A stretch of 64,000 bases of DNA from the NCBI RefSeq assembly GCF_039962115.1, contig NZ_JAMPKJ010000014.1, positions 1 through 64,000 on the forward strand. Reading direction: 5' to 3'. Below the pieces are notes generated by a model. It saw only the letters and a program-made list of their open reading frames with translations. It ran no database searches and was not told where the DNA came from. Of this stretch, positions 1-7,641 are shown piece by piece. The stretch's first letter is position 1, and every line of letters starts with the position of its first letter. The translations under genes and the position numbers were made by a program. Origin of the DNA: Funiculus sociatus GB2-C1 (GTDB lineage: Bacteria > Cyanobacteriota > Cyanobacteriia > Cyanobacteriales > FACHB-T130).

Positions 1-114
<114 letters not shown>

Positions 115-156
115 GAAAGCTGAAAGATGGGGGATGAACTATTCTCCCTGTCTTCT

Positions 157-189
157 AAATCCCCTGCCGATGAGCAGGGGATTTTTTTT
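157..189 (+). terminator. Rho-independent terminator of psbD
   Basis: A GC-rich stem (AATCCCCTGC pairing with GCAGGGGATT, loop CGATGA) is followed by a run of T. It closes the psbD transcript. A second short stem, ACACACAA with TTGTGTGT, lies at about 201-223. Confidence 0.9.
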
Positions 190-315
190 CTCGCTTGCTA
201 CACACAATCCGCTTTTGTGTGTGCTATCTTAAATGAGGGTGATGAATTCGCAAGCGATAAACACCCTAATCCTTTTGAGACATCCAACCGCTAAGGTAGA
301 TAGGAGGTGATGCCC

Positions 316-387
316 ATGAGTGATAGTAGTAAATTTATGGGTCATCAGGTTAGCGTCAACCGGCTGTGCGCCGGGGCTGTTCTCTAA
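316..387 (+). CDS. 23-residue small ORF with an extended Shine-Dalgarno
   Basis: The ORF runs from ATG at 316 to TAA at 385-387 and would encode a 23-residue peptide starting MSDSSKFMGHQ and ending CAGAVL. It is preceded at 302-311 by AGGAGGTGAT, complementary to ten bases of the 16S rRNA 3' end and spaced about eight bases from this ATG. An in-frame ATG at 310 sits too close to the SD to be the likely start. I do not recognise the peptide. It has no membrane segment and one cysteine. The ORF opens a terminator-closed unit, so it could be a true small protein, a leader peptide or part of a dual-function RNA. Confidence 0.5.
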   Translation: MSDSSKFMGHQVSVNRLCAGAVL

Positions 388-488
388 GAGCCAGTTTTAA
401 TCCCCTTGTGGGATTAGAGCAGCGAAAGAGCTAGGCTGGCTAGGAGAATCTTCCGGCAGTCTGGTGCTAAACTGAAGACCCGACTAGA

Positions 489-552
489 CCGCTCTCACAT
501 TAAGTGTAATGGTTAATCCCAAATCACTTCCCGTGAGAGCGGATAGTTTTTT
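489..552 (+). terminator. Rho-independent terminator of the small-ORF unit
   Basis: CCGCTCTCAC at 489-498 pairs perfectly with GTGAGAGCGG at 533-542. An inner AAGTG/CACTT pairing extends the hairpin, and a T-rich tail follows. Confidence 0.8.
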
Positions 553-559
553 AAGGGGC

Positions 560-1073
560 TAGGAATTAGGTAGGCAGCAATTTGACTTCTCTTCCACTCA
601 GCGCTCTTAAAGGCGTAGTTGGTCACAAAGGCGGAAATGCCAGAAGGCATCATTCAGCTATTAGGCTTGACGAAAGAGAGGAAAAAGATAAGATGCACCG
701 GGAAAATTAAAGATTTTACAGAAGCTAGAACCTGCATCTAGCAGCATATGCAAAGCAGTTTGTAAGTTATTGGAAGTAAGCGAAAGCGGCGAGACATCAT
801 CGCACCCGACTTTAGAGAGCGTCGCACCCGACCATACACAAACACAGGGGATAAATCTATAGACTACGCATGATGGTGATAGTTTTACGGAAAAAGATTT
901 TGCTCTAGAACAAGCTATTAAAAAGTTAGAATAAATCTTGCAAAAAAAGAAGTAAAATTCTAACATTAGGCGTGGTATAGGCATTTCATCATAAAGGGGA
1001 TGATGTTAGGCTAATACCTGTGCTACGATTACATGAAAAATGAAAGAAGGGTGTCAATCTTTCTGCATAAGGT
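560..1073. other. Gap without a convincing gene; decayed sequence
   Basis: No ORF here has a believable start and composition. An 11-bp direct repeat, TCGCACCCGAC, lies at 800-810 and 822-832. Around 880-935 a short frame reads like a helical C-terminus ending KKLE before a stop, with other stops just upstream, so it may be a gene remnant. The end of the gap should hold the promoter of the porin gene; I see no clear -35/-10 pair. Confidence 0.4.
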
Positions 1074-1091
1074 GTGAGGAAAAGAGGAAAG

Positions 1092-3188
1092 ATGGCTAAG
1101 TTAACGTGGAAGTCTCTGCTAGTAAGCCCAGCCGTTTTGGGAGCAGCCTTGGTAGTTTCATCGGCAGCGATCGCAGCCGAAACTCCAGTGGTTATGGAAG
1201 CGATTCAGTCGCAAACGACAGAGGAGAAAGTAAAGGTATCGCAGCCAGTGGCAGTGGCAGCTGCGCCGGAAGTAGCAGCAGAAAGCCAGTTGCCTGTGTT
1301 TTCACAGACATCTGCTGATGTGAAATTGCCAGAAGAGATGGCAGCTTCCCTCAGCCAAGCGACGACGGCTAACATTGAAGCGTCTGTCCCCGCGACACCC
1401 GTGAAGGTGGAAACGCCGAAATCAGCCGAAGCTTTGAGTTCTGTACCTGTAACACCATCTGGAGTAGAAATACCAAACCAGGTGGCAAGAAGCGAGAGTC
1501 AGCAAGCTCTAGAAGCATTGCCTAGCACTTCTGTCCCGGCAATGCCAGCGACAGACTCAAGACTGGCGCAAACACCGTCTGGAGCGTCAACGGTAGATAA
1601 CAGCACCGTTTTAGACCAAATCAACCGCTACAGCCGGGAAGGGAATAACTCTCAGAGTCAAGTAACTAACGTTTCCCAGCTGCGGGACGTACAACCGACA
1701 GATTGGGCGTATGAAGCGCTGAGAAGCCTAGTAGAGCGCTACGGTTGTATCGCAGGTTATCCAGATGGCACCTATCGCGGCAACCGCGCTATGAGCCGCT
1801 ATGAGTTTGCTGCTGGTTTGAATTCCTGTTTGCTGCAAATTGAAAAATTGATTGCTGCATCCACAGCAGATTTCGTCACCAAAGAAGATTTGTCCACACT
1901 ACAGCGGCTAATCGATGAATTTGGGGCGGAACTAGCAACCTTGCGGACACGGGTAGACAACCTGGAAGCCCGCACCAAATTCCTAGAAGAAAATCAGTTC
2001 TCCACCACAACCAAACTGGTTGGGGAAGCGATCTTCGCAGTTACGGACAGCTTCGGTGAAGGTGTTGACGATAACACCGTCTTCGGCGACAGGGTGCGCT
2101 TAGACTTCCAAACCAGCTTTACGGGTTCAGATATCTTGCACACCCGTCTTGCTGCTGGAAACCTCAATGCCTTCAACGTAGCCGAGAATGGGCGAACATT
2201 TGAGGGCACCCAGACCTTTAACCTTGGCTATGGCGATGGCAACAACGACGTCGGCATAGACTGGCTGGCGTATGAATTCAACTATGGCGGTTCCAAAGTT
2301 TACATTGCCGCCACCGGAGGAATTCATGCCGACTACGTTCCCGTTTTGAATCCTTACTTCTATGACGGAGACGGGGGTAACGGTTCACTCTCAACCTTTG
2401 CACAACAAAGTCCCATCTATCGCATCGGTGGTGGTGCGGGTGCCGGGATCAGACTTGGTGTAGGAAGAGCGCCGCTGCTTGGCCCCACGTCACTAACTGT
2501 TGGTTATCTAGCAGATAATGCGAATAGTCCTAGTGATAAACAGGGTCTATTCAACGGTGACTACTCGGCTATAGCTCAGTTAAACTTCACCTTAAATGAT
2601 CGCGTCGGCTTGGCTGCAACTTACGTCCACGGTTACCACAACCGGGGTGATGGAATATTCGACATTGGCGGAAGTCCTCGCTCGATTGGTAATAACCCAA
2701 TCATAGGTAGTGGTGCGGCTAACGATCCACAAGAGGCATTTGGGACGGGCGCTCGCTTTCCATTAGTACAGGCGAGGGATACCGCGCTGATAACTAACTC
2801 CTATGGTCTTTCGAGTGCTTTGCGAGTGAGTGACAGATTCTCCGTGAGCGGCTTCGTTGGTAAGACTGATATTAGCGCCGTTGAGAATAGTACCAGAGGA
2901 GAGGTTTGGTACTACGGATTAGGCGTTGCTTTCCCGGATTTGGGTAAGCGTGGGAACGTACTAGGACTTTTTGCAGGCGTGCAACCATACCTTGCAGGTC
3001 TGGAAGTTCAAGGCAGCCCAGTAGGCATTAAGAGCGATCGCTCGTATCATTTTGAAGGATTCTACAAGTACCAGCTGACCGAGAACATCTCAGTTACTCC
3101 TGGTGTCATCTGGCTGACCAATCCTAACCAAAACGATGACAACAATGACGCTGTGATCGGTACCCTGAGAACTACATTCACCTTCTAG
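1092..3188 (+). CDS. SLH-domain OprB-family porin (SomA-like)
   Basis: This encodes an outer-membrane beta-barrel protein of the cyanobacterial SLH porin type, which lets small solutes or inorganic ions cross the outer membrane. From ATG 1092 (AG-rich SD just upstream; an in-frame GTG at 1074 is less likely) it has 698 residues. It starts with a signal peptide (about 1-30), followed by a Pro/Ala/Val/Glu-rich low-complexity region (30-185), one SLH domain (about 192-245, with DWAYEALRSLVERYGC and GYPDGTYRGNRAMSRYEFA), a coiled coil (260-305) and a barrel ending in Phe. The SLH domain is expected to bind peptidoglycan-linked polymers. The linker is longer than I expect for this family. Monocistronic, with its own terminator. 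Confidence 0.92.
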   Translation: MAKLTWKSLLVSPAVLGAALVVSSAAIAAETPVVMEAIQSQTTEEKVKVSQPVAVAAAPEVAAESQLPVFSQTSADVKLPEEMAASLSQATTANIEASVPATPVKVETPKSAEALSSVPVTPSGVEIPNQVARSESQQALEALPSTSVPAMPATDSRLAQTPSGASTVDNSTVLDQINRYSREGNNSQSQVTNVSQLRDVQPTDWAYEALRSLVERYGCIAGYPDGTYRGNRAMSRYEFAAGLNSCLLQIEKLIAASTADFVTKEDLSTLQRLIDEFGAELATLRTRVDNLEARTKFLEENQFSTTTKLVGEAIFAVTDSFGEGVDDNTVFGDRVRLDFQTSFTGSDILHTRLAAGNLNAFNVAENGRTFEGTQTFNLGYGDGNNDVGIDWLAYEFNYGGSKVYIAATGGIHADYVPVLNPYFYDGDGGNGSLSTFAQQSPIYRIGGGAGAGIRLGVGRAPLLGPTSLTVGYLADNANSPSDKQGLFNGDYSAIAQLNFTLNDRVGLAATYVHGYHNRGDGIFDIGGSPRSIGNNPIIGSGAANDPQEAFGTGARFPLVQARDTALITNSYGLSSALRVSDRFSVSGFVGKTDISAVENSTRGEVWYYGLGVAFPDLGKRGNVLGLFAGVQPYLAGLEVQGSPVGIKSDRSYHFEGFYKYQLTENISVTPGVIWLTNPNQNDDNNDAVIGTLRTTFTF

Positions 3189-3238
3189 GCAATAATAGGC
3201 AACCAAAAAAGCCTAAGCGTCTCGAAGTCAAATTATTT

Positions 3239-3267
3239 AGCCCCGTCTTCAGCGGGGCTTTTTTTAT
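3239..3267 (+). terminator. Rho-independent terminator of the porin gene
   Basis: AGCCCCG and CGGGGCT form a stem around a short loop and are followed by seven T. Confidence 0.9.
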
Positions 3268-3296
3268 TTCTCATTCTCTGGCTGAGCCTGAGAATG

Positions 3297-3330
3297 CCTT
3301 CTGCGTTAGCGAAGCGGCGCTTTACGCGCC
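3297..3330. repeat. Short dispersed palindromic element
   Basis: The stretch carries the GCGTTAGCGAAGC-type palindromic motif common in intergenic DNA of filamentous cyanobacteria, followed by a GCGC-rich dyad. It looks like repeat DNA rather than a coding region. A possible -10 box (TATAAT, 3450-3455) for the following gene lies downstream, without a clear -35. Confidence 0.4.
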
Positions 3331-3490
3331 GGTGGAGCCTCACTCTGTACTTGAGGCTCAGCCTAGTAACGAGTAGAAGAGCGATCATATCAATAGCAAT
3401 TTATCGAGCAAGCGGCATTAAACCACCAAACCCCAGTGGAGAACCGGGGTATAATAGAGTTAACGATCCCTCACACACAATCTCAAGCTT

Positions 3491-3928
3491 GTGGAACTTT
3501 CCTGCAAAACTGAATATGCACTTCTAGCTCTATTAGAACTAGCTAGTCACTATCAGAACAGCGAACCGCTGCAAATTCGGCAGATTGCGGCTTGCCAAAA
3601 TATACCTGACCGATATTTAGAACAACTACTGGCGACGTTAAGACGTGGTGGTTTAGTGCGTAGCCAACGCGGGGCAAAGGGTGGTTATTTGCTGGCGCGA
3701 GAACCTTGGAAAATTACGCTTTTAGAAATTGTGAATTGTCTAGAAGGATTGGAACCCAAACCAACTGAGAACCATGCCAATCCCAAAACGGTAGAGAGTG
3801 CGGTAGTTACGGAAATATGGCAAGAAGTGCATCAGAAAGCTAACTCAGTTTTGCAAGGATACACGCTTCAAGATTTGGCTCAGAAGCGAGATTCCAGGCG
3901 ACAGTTAGACATAATGTATTACATCTAA
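3491..3928 (+). CDS. Rrf2-family transcriptional regulator
   Basis: A 145-residue protein with the Rrf2 winged helix: KTEYALLALLELA at the N-terminus, then a recognition region with IPDRYLEQLLATLRRGGLVRS and the wing RGAKGGYLLAR. GTG at 3491 is the only start that keeps the N-terminal helix intact. The three-cysteine cluster that binds Fe-S in IscR/NsrR is absent. Cysteines occur singly near residues 5, 34 and 83. It therefore resembles CymR-type members that sense cysteine metabolism through partner proteins. A cysteine synthase gene follows about 800 bp downstream, which fits such a role but does not prove it. Confidence 0.88.
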   Translation: MELSCKTEYALLALLELASHYQNSEPLQIRQIAACQNIPDRYLEQLLATLRRGGLVRSQRGAKGGYLLAREPWKITLLEIVNCLEGLEPKPTENHANPKTVESAVVTEIWQEVHQKANSVLQGYTLQDLAQKRDSRRQLDIMYYI

Positions 3929-3959
3929 TACCGATAATACCAACTCACTTACCCACTTA

Positions 3960-4017
3960 CCCGCCTGGAGCTCAAGTTCCAGGCTAATAGCGAAAGTCCC
4001 TTAAAATGGACTCGATT
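3960..4017 (+). repeat. Hairpin repeat unit, copy 1 (direct)
   Basis: The unit has a CCTGGA/TTCCAGG hairpin followed by GCTAATAGCGAAAGTCC and a dyad around TTAAAA. It matches the units at 4531-4577 (inverted) and 4607-4664 (direct). The hairpin arms differ between copies while pairing is kept. Confidence 0.7.
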
Positions 4018-4040
4018 CCCAAAAAAGAGGAAGACTATTA

Positions 4041-4289
4041 ATGGCTCTGTGGCGACTTTATGATCATCTTGTTGGGTGGACAAAAACTCGTCAACCTCTG
4101 ATTACTTGTGAAAGAGAATCCTTATACAGTTATGTCCTTGGGAAAGGTGACATACTGGTTTCTATTATTCATGCCATTCGTGGAATAGAAAATTATATTG
4201 ATCTGGTAGCTTTTATTCCACCCACAGTTTCAATTGCTGATTTTGTTGAAAACATTAAGGGGAGTAGCAGTCATCAGTTGAATGAATGA
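4041..4289 (+). CDS. Small hypothetical protein
   Basis: An 82-residue ORF with a plausible SD (AGAGGAAG, about 9 bp before the ATG). It begins MALWRLYDHLVGWTKTRQ and has a moderately hydrophobic middle. I recognise no domain. It lies between copies of a hairpin repeat and is followed by decayed coding sequence, so it may be a fragment or a repeat-associated passenger. A real gene is possible but unproven. Confidence 0.4.
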   Translation: MALWRLYDHLVGWTKTRQPLITCERESLYSYVLGKGDILVSIIHAIRGIENYIDLVAFIPPTVSIADFVENIKGSSSHQLNE

Positions 4290-4323
4290 TAGCCAACCGA
4301 ATTCCCGATCATCATTGGGATAG

Positions 4324-4491
4324 CAATGCGGATATGGACTGTTTTCGCTGGGTAGTCAACAACTCGATAAAGCTATAGCCTACGTTAGAAACAAAAAAGT
4401 ATATTATTTACCCAAAACTACTATCGTGTCTTTGAAACGAGACAGTGAACAAGAGGATGACTCGGTAAAAAAAGAAGCAAGTAAAAGGTGA
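4324..4491 (+). pseudogene. Open frame without a start, probable gene remnant
   Basis: This frame is open from stop to stop and would give 55 residues ending DSVKKEASKR, with a coherent helical/charged composition (contains QLDKAIAYVRNKKVYYLP). No ATG or GTG begins it, and the preceding sequence in other frames is broken. It lies inside the repeat-rich patch. I cannot assign a family. Confidence 0.3.
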
Positions 4492-4530
4492 ACAAATGAA
4501 TTTGATCATAATTAATCGAATTGTTGAAGT

Positions 4531-4577
4531 AGTCCGTTTTAACGGAGCACTATTAGTCTGGTTAATTTTCAGGCGGG
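4531..4577 (-). repeat. Hairpin repeat unit, copy 2 (inverted, degenerate)
   Basis: Read on the minus strand, this matches the 3960-4017 unit: the conserved end near CCCGCCTG, a worn hairpin, then CTAATAG-type sequence and a TTAAAA-centred dyad. Together with the direct copy 30 bp away it could form a large foldback. Confidence 0.55.
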
Positions 4578-4606
4578 ATGGCGGCAAAGTGAAGTGGATT
4601 CATCAA

Positions 4607-4664
4607 CCACCTGCAAATGAATTTGCACGCTAATAGCTAAAGTCCTTTAAAACGGACTAGATTA
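4607..4664 (+). repeat. Hairpin repeat unit, copy 3 (direct)
   Basis: Same layout as copy 1, but with a TGCAAAT/ATTTGCA hairpin, followed by GCTAATAGCTAAAGTCC and the TTAAAA dyad. It lies just upstream of the cysteine synthase gene. Confidence 0.7.
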
Positions 4665-4729
4665 TTTGGCATTGCTGTATCCTTACAAGATCACGGCTTA
4701 CCACTGACAAAAAACAACTACTTAAACCT

Positions 4730-5692
4730 ATGCGGATTGCACAAAACATTACAGAATTAGTCGGTCGGACTCCTTTAGTTCAGCTGAATCGTATCCCCCA
4801 ATCAGAAGGCTGTTTGGCTCGGATTGTGGTGAAATTGGAGGGAATGAACCCCGCTGCCTCGGTGAAAGACCGCATTGGGGCGAGCATGATTAATGTGGCA
4901 GAACAGCAGGGTCTGATCCATCCAGGCAAAACAATCTTGGTAGAACCGACTTCCGGAAATACTGGCATTGCTCTGGCGATGGCATCAGCGGCGAAGGGCT
5001 ACCAGCTGATTTTGACAATGCCAGACACTATGAGTACAGAACGACGGGCGATGTTGCGGGCTTATGGGGCGCAATTGGAACTGACTCCGGGCATTGAAGG
5101 GATGAGCGGCTGTATCAGGAGAGCGCAGGATATTGTAGACAATACACCCAATGCGTATATGTTGCAGCAGTTTAGCAACCCAGCCAACGTCCAGATTCAC
5201 CGGGAAACCACAGCCGAGGAAATTTGGGAAGATACAGAGGGGCAGGTGGATATCCTGGTAGCTGGAATTGGCACTGGCGGGACGCTGACAGGTGTGGCGG
5301 AAGTGATAAAGGCACGCAAGCCGAGTTTTAAAGCGATCGCAGTCGAACCGATCAACAGCCCAGTTTTGTCTGGCGGTCGCCCTGGCCCTCATAAAATTCA
5401 GGGGATCGGTGCTGGGTTTATTCCCCAAGTCCTCAACGTGAAAATGATCGATGAGGTGATTACTGTGACAGATGACGATGCGATCGCCTACGGTCGTCGT
5501 CTCGCCCGTGAAGAAGGTCTGCTTTCCGGCATCTCCACAGGTGCAGCCCTAGCTGCTGCCATTCGCGTCGCCCAACGTCCCGAAAATGAAGGACGACTGA
5601 TTGTTGTGGTTCAGCCTAGCTTTGGAGAACGCTACTTAAGTACACCCCTATTCCAAGATCCAGAACCGCGTGTGCCAGCTGTGGTGAGTTAA
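4730..5692 (+). CDS. cysK: Cysteine synthase (O-acetylserine sulfhydrylase)
   Basis: This PLP enzyme makes cysteine from O-acetylserine and sulfide in the cytoplasm. At 320 residues it has the normal length. Visible motifs are [12 protein letters not shown] at the start, the PLP lysine in ASVKDR (about residues 42-47), the substrate loop [10 protein letters not shown] (about 74-83) and the glycine-rich phosphate-binding [10 protein letters not shown] (about 182-191). No regulatory C-terminal domain is present, so it is not a cystathionine beta-synthase. It follows the Rrf2 regulator gene across a repeat patch. Paralogue assignment (cysK versus cysM) rests on general resemblance. Confidence 0.93.
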   Translation: MRIAQNITELVGRTPLVQLNRIPQSEGCLARIVVKLEGMNPAASVKDRIGASMINVAEQQGLIHPGKTILVEPTSGNTGIALAMASAAKGYQLILTMPDTMSTERRAMLRAYGAQLELTPGIEGMSGCIRRAQDIVDNTPNAYMLQQFSNPANVQIHRETTAEEIWEDTEGQVDILVAGIGTGGTLTGVAEVIKARKPSFKAIAVEPINSPVLSGGRPGPHKIQGIGAGFIPQVLNVKMIDEVITVTDDDAIAYGRRLAREEGLLSGISTGAALAAAIRVAQRPENEGRLIVVVQPSFGERYLSTPLFQDPEPRVPAVVS

Positions 5693-5717
5693 CGCTAAAG
5701 TAGCGATTAGCGGTCAA

Positions 5718-5821
5718 ATACTAATTGCTAGTGGCTAATAGCTAAGAACAAACAGTGGTGGGTAATCAGAAAGAATCTAGCCAATTACCAATTAGCTATT
5801 AGCCATTAGCCATTAGTAACT
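5718..5821. repeat. STRR-type heptamer foldback (TAATAGC/TTAGCCA)
   Basis: Units of about 7 bp such as GGCTAAT and AGCTAAG are followed, after a spacer, by complementary ATTAGCC units. The foldback lies directly before the start codon of the J-domain gene. Confidence 0.7.
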
Positions 5822-5832
5822 GTACTATTTCC

Positions 5833-6585
5833 ATGACAGATTCTAATTACTACGACACCCTCGACGTTAGCCCCAGTGCCACAGGGGCAGAAATCAAGCA
5901 AGCCTATAGGCGTCTAGTAAAGCTGTTTCATCCAGATAGCCATTGCGAAACAGCTAATCATGAGCAGATTGTCCGGATTAATGCCGCTTATGAGGTACTG
6001 GGCGACCCGCACCAAAGGCGATCTTACGACCAGCAGTTGCAGCAACGCTCTAGGCAAGAGCAATATGTTGCTAAACAACACCAGCAGCAAAGTCGCTACC
6101 AGACGACCTACCAAAGGACTTCGTATCGACAACCCCCAGCAAATAACGCCCAGAAACGATCCTACGGGTATCGGCATTTCCAAGACGCTGACGAGCAACT
6201 ACAGCAATGGCTAAGCCAAGTCTATGTGCCAGTCAACCGCCTGCTGTGTCGCATTCTCAATCCTCTAGCAGAGCAACTAGATCAACTTTCAGCCGATCCT
6301 TTTGATGATGAATTAATGGAAGCATTTCAGGCTTACCTGCAAGACTGTCGCAACTACCTCAAACAAGCTCAGCTGGTTTTTCGTTCTCTACCCAATCCTG
6401 CCAACGTTGCGGGGGCAGCTGTTCACCTCTACTACTGTCTTAATCAAGTGGCGGATGGCATTGAGGAGTTAGAGTTGTTTACGCTCAACTACGATGATGG
6501 CTACCTACACACTGGTCAAGAACTTTTTAGAATTGCTACTGGTTTGCACTGCGAAGCTCAATATGCTGTCAAGGACATTGGGTAG
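5833..6585 (+). CDS. J-domain (DnaJ-like) protein
   Basis: A 250-residue co-chaperone expected to stimulate an Hsp70 (DnaK) ATPase. The N-terminal J domain (about 1-68) has YYDTLDVSPSATGAEIKQAYRR, the invariant HPD at 33-35 and YEVLGDPHQRRSYDQ. A Gln/Arg-rich linker follows (about 70-110), then a helical domain of about 140 residues that I do not recognise. The zinc-finger and Gly/Phe regions of classical DnaJ are missing, so it is a type III J protein whose C-terminus probably selects the client. The STRR foldback just upstream leaves little room for a separate promoter. Confidence 0.9.
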   Translation: MTDSNYYDTLDVSPSATGAEIKQAYRRLVKLFHPDSHCETANHEQIVRINAAYEVLGDPHQRRSYDQQLQQRSRQEQYVAKQHQQQSRYQTTYQRTSYRQPPANNAQKRSYGYRHFQDADEQLQQWLSQVYVPVNRLLCRILNPLAEQLDQLSADPFDDELMEAFQAYLQDCRNYLKQAQLVFRSLPNPANVAGAAVHLYYCLNQVADGIEELELFTLNYDDGYLHTGQELFRIATGLHCEAQYAVKDIG

Positions 6586-6840
6586 ATAAAAATTGAAGAA
6601 TTGGTCATCTCATGTCCGCTTGAATACTTATGTTATGCGTATGGTTGGGAATTGGTAATGGGTGGCTCAGCGTATTATCTATTCCCCACCGACGATAGCA
6701 GTTCTAAACAAATTGTAAAATTTCCTTCAATAAGAATCGCCTCGCCACAACATATTTAGGATTTATGTAGAGTTAAAAACCCAAATAAAACCACTATTTT
6801 TAAGGGAATTCTATTGGAACATAATATTATTTTTTTCTTT

Positions 6841-7533
6841 TTAATCGTCATCTTTGGGTTTCCAACTTAGAGACTCTGTCCAAGGAACTTTGCTAACTAT
6901 GAATTCGCAAGATAAAATGTGATTAACAAGTCTACCTACCTCAATGGTAGTATTAGCTACCCTCAGCACCAGCTTCAGAGAAAATTGCAGCGTCCGGTTT
7001 CTGGTCATAAAGTCGCTGTACAGCTTTTTTTGAGTATCTTTGCCTTTTCGGAGCTTTGATAGGTCAAACAAAGGCGCACTAATTTTCAAGGTGGGGTTTG
7101 TTGCGTCACCTTTGAGGACATCTTCTACAGTCAGCTTTTCTGTGAGGATATTTCCAGCAGCAATAACCCGAAAAACTTGACGCTCAGATAGGTCGAGTTG
7201 CATAGTGGGTGTTATGCGAATTACTCGCCGCGATTGCCCTTGAAAATCCGTTAGCGTACTGCGATCCCAATCTATTTCTATAAAATCTTGCTGAGATTTA
7301 TTTTTGATGCTGATTGACAGCTCTTTCAAATCTTCTAGTAAATATCGCTTTTTAAGTTTAAATTGAATTTCAAGGATATCTTTTAGGTTTTGTTCTTCCA
7401 ATTGTGTATTCAGTAATTCTTGATTCAACTGAATTGTAACTTGAGTTATATTTAAAGACTTTACCATCCGGTACAAGACATAAGTAACGCAGATGATATA
7501 AACTGTTACAAGTAGTAAATTGCGATCGTCCAA
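6841..7533 (-). CDS. Membrane-anchored hypothetical protein
   Basis: A 230-residue protein with one N-terminal membrane segment (about residues 5-21), a coiled-coil-like charged stretch (about 30-75) and a mainly beta C-terminal domain ending in an acidic tail. The only start that keeps the membrane anchor is TTG at 7533, with no clear SD. I do not recognise the family. It lies upstream of, and on the same strand as, the next minus-strand genes, but has about 110 bp between it and corA. A signal-anchored surface or thylakoid role is possible, without evidence. Confidence 0.6.
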   Translation of the reverse strand: MDDRNLLLVTVYIICVTYVLYRMVKSLNITQVTIQLNQELLNTQLEEQNLKDILEIQFKLKKRYLLEDLKELSISIKNKSQQDFIEIDWDRSTLTDFQGQSRRVIRITPTMQLDLSERQVFRVIAAGNILTEKLTVEDVLKGDATNPTLKISAPLFDLSKLRKGKDTQKKLYSDFMTRNRTLQFSLKLVLRVANTTIEVGRLVNHILSCEFIVSKVPWTESLSWKPKDDD

Positions 7534-7641
7534 GATTAGTAATTGGTGTAATAGTAAGAGTTAAGACTGAGGAGGTTAGGAGCTGAAATTTATTAATTCC
7601 GGACTCAAAACTCTCCTTTAAACATTTCGTAAAAGATGCGA

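Larger units (their letters stand above)
300..552 (+). ncRNA. Candidate structured transcript containing the 23-codon ORF
   Basis: Between the psbD terminator and 552 the sequence folds into several local stems. AGCCAG near 389 can pair with CTGGCT near 433 and encloses a TAATCCC/GGGATTA hairpin. A hairpin near 449-482 pairs TCTTC with GAAGA and CAGT with ACTG. The unit ends in a strong terminator. It does not match the cobalamin, TPP, SAM, glutamine or tmRNA patterns I know. The 5' end is unknown. Calling it an RNA gene rather than an mRNA with a long 3' UTR is inference. Confidence 0.4.

Noticed and set aside
300-552. Reading the small-ORF transcript as a cobalamin or other known riboswitch
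   Set aside because: GGGGCTGT is shared with the B12 box, but the rest of the B12 core is absent, and other riboswitch cores I know also do not fit.
661-984. 107-codon minus-strand frame
   Set aside because: No SD, strongly biased composition and no resemblance to a known family. The stretch looks like decayed intergenic DNA.
3294-3527. 77-codon frame overlapping the Rrf2 start
   Set aside because: It lies mostly in a palindromic repeat and overlaps the well-supported regulator gene.
4985-5428. 147-codon minus frame inside cysK
   Set aside because: Shadow of cysK; no independent start signal or family match.
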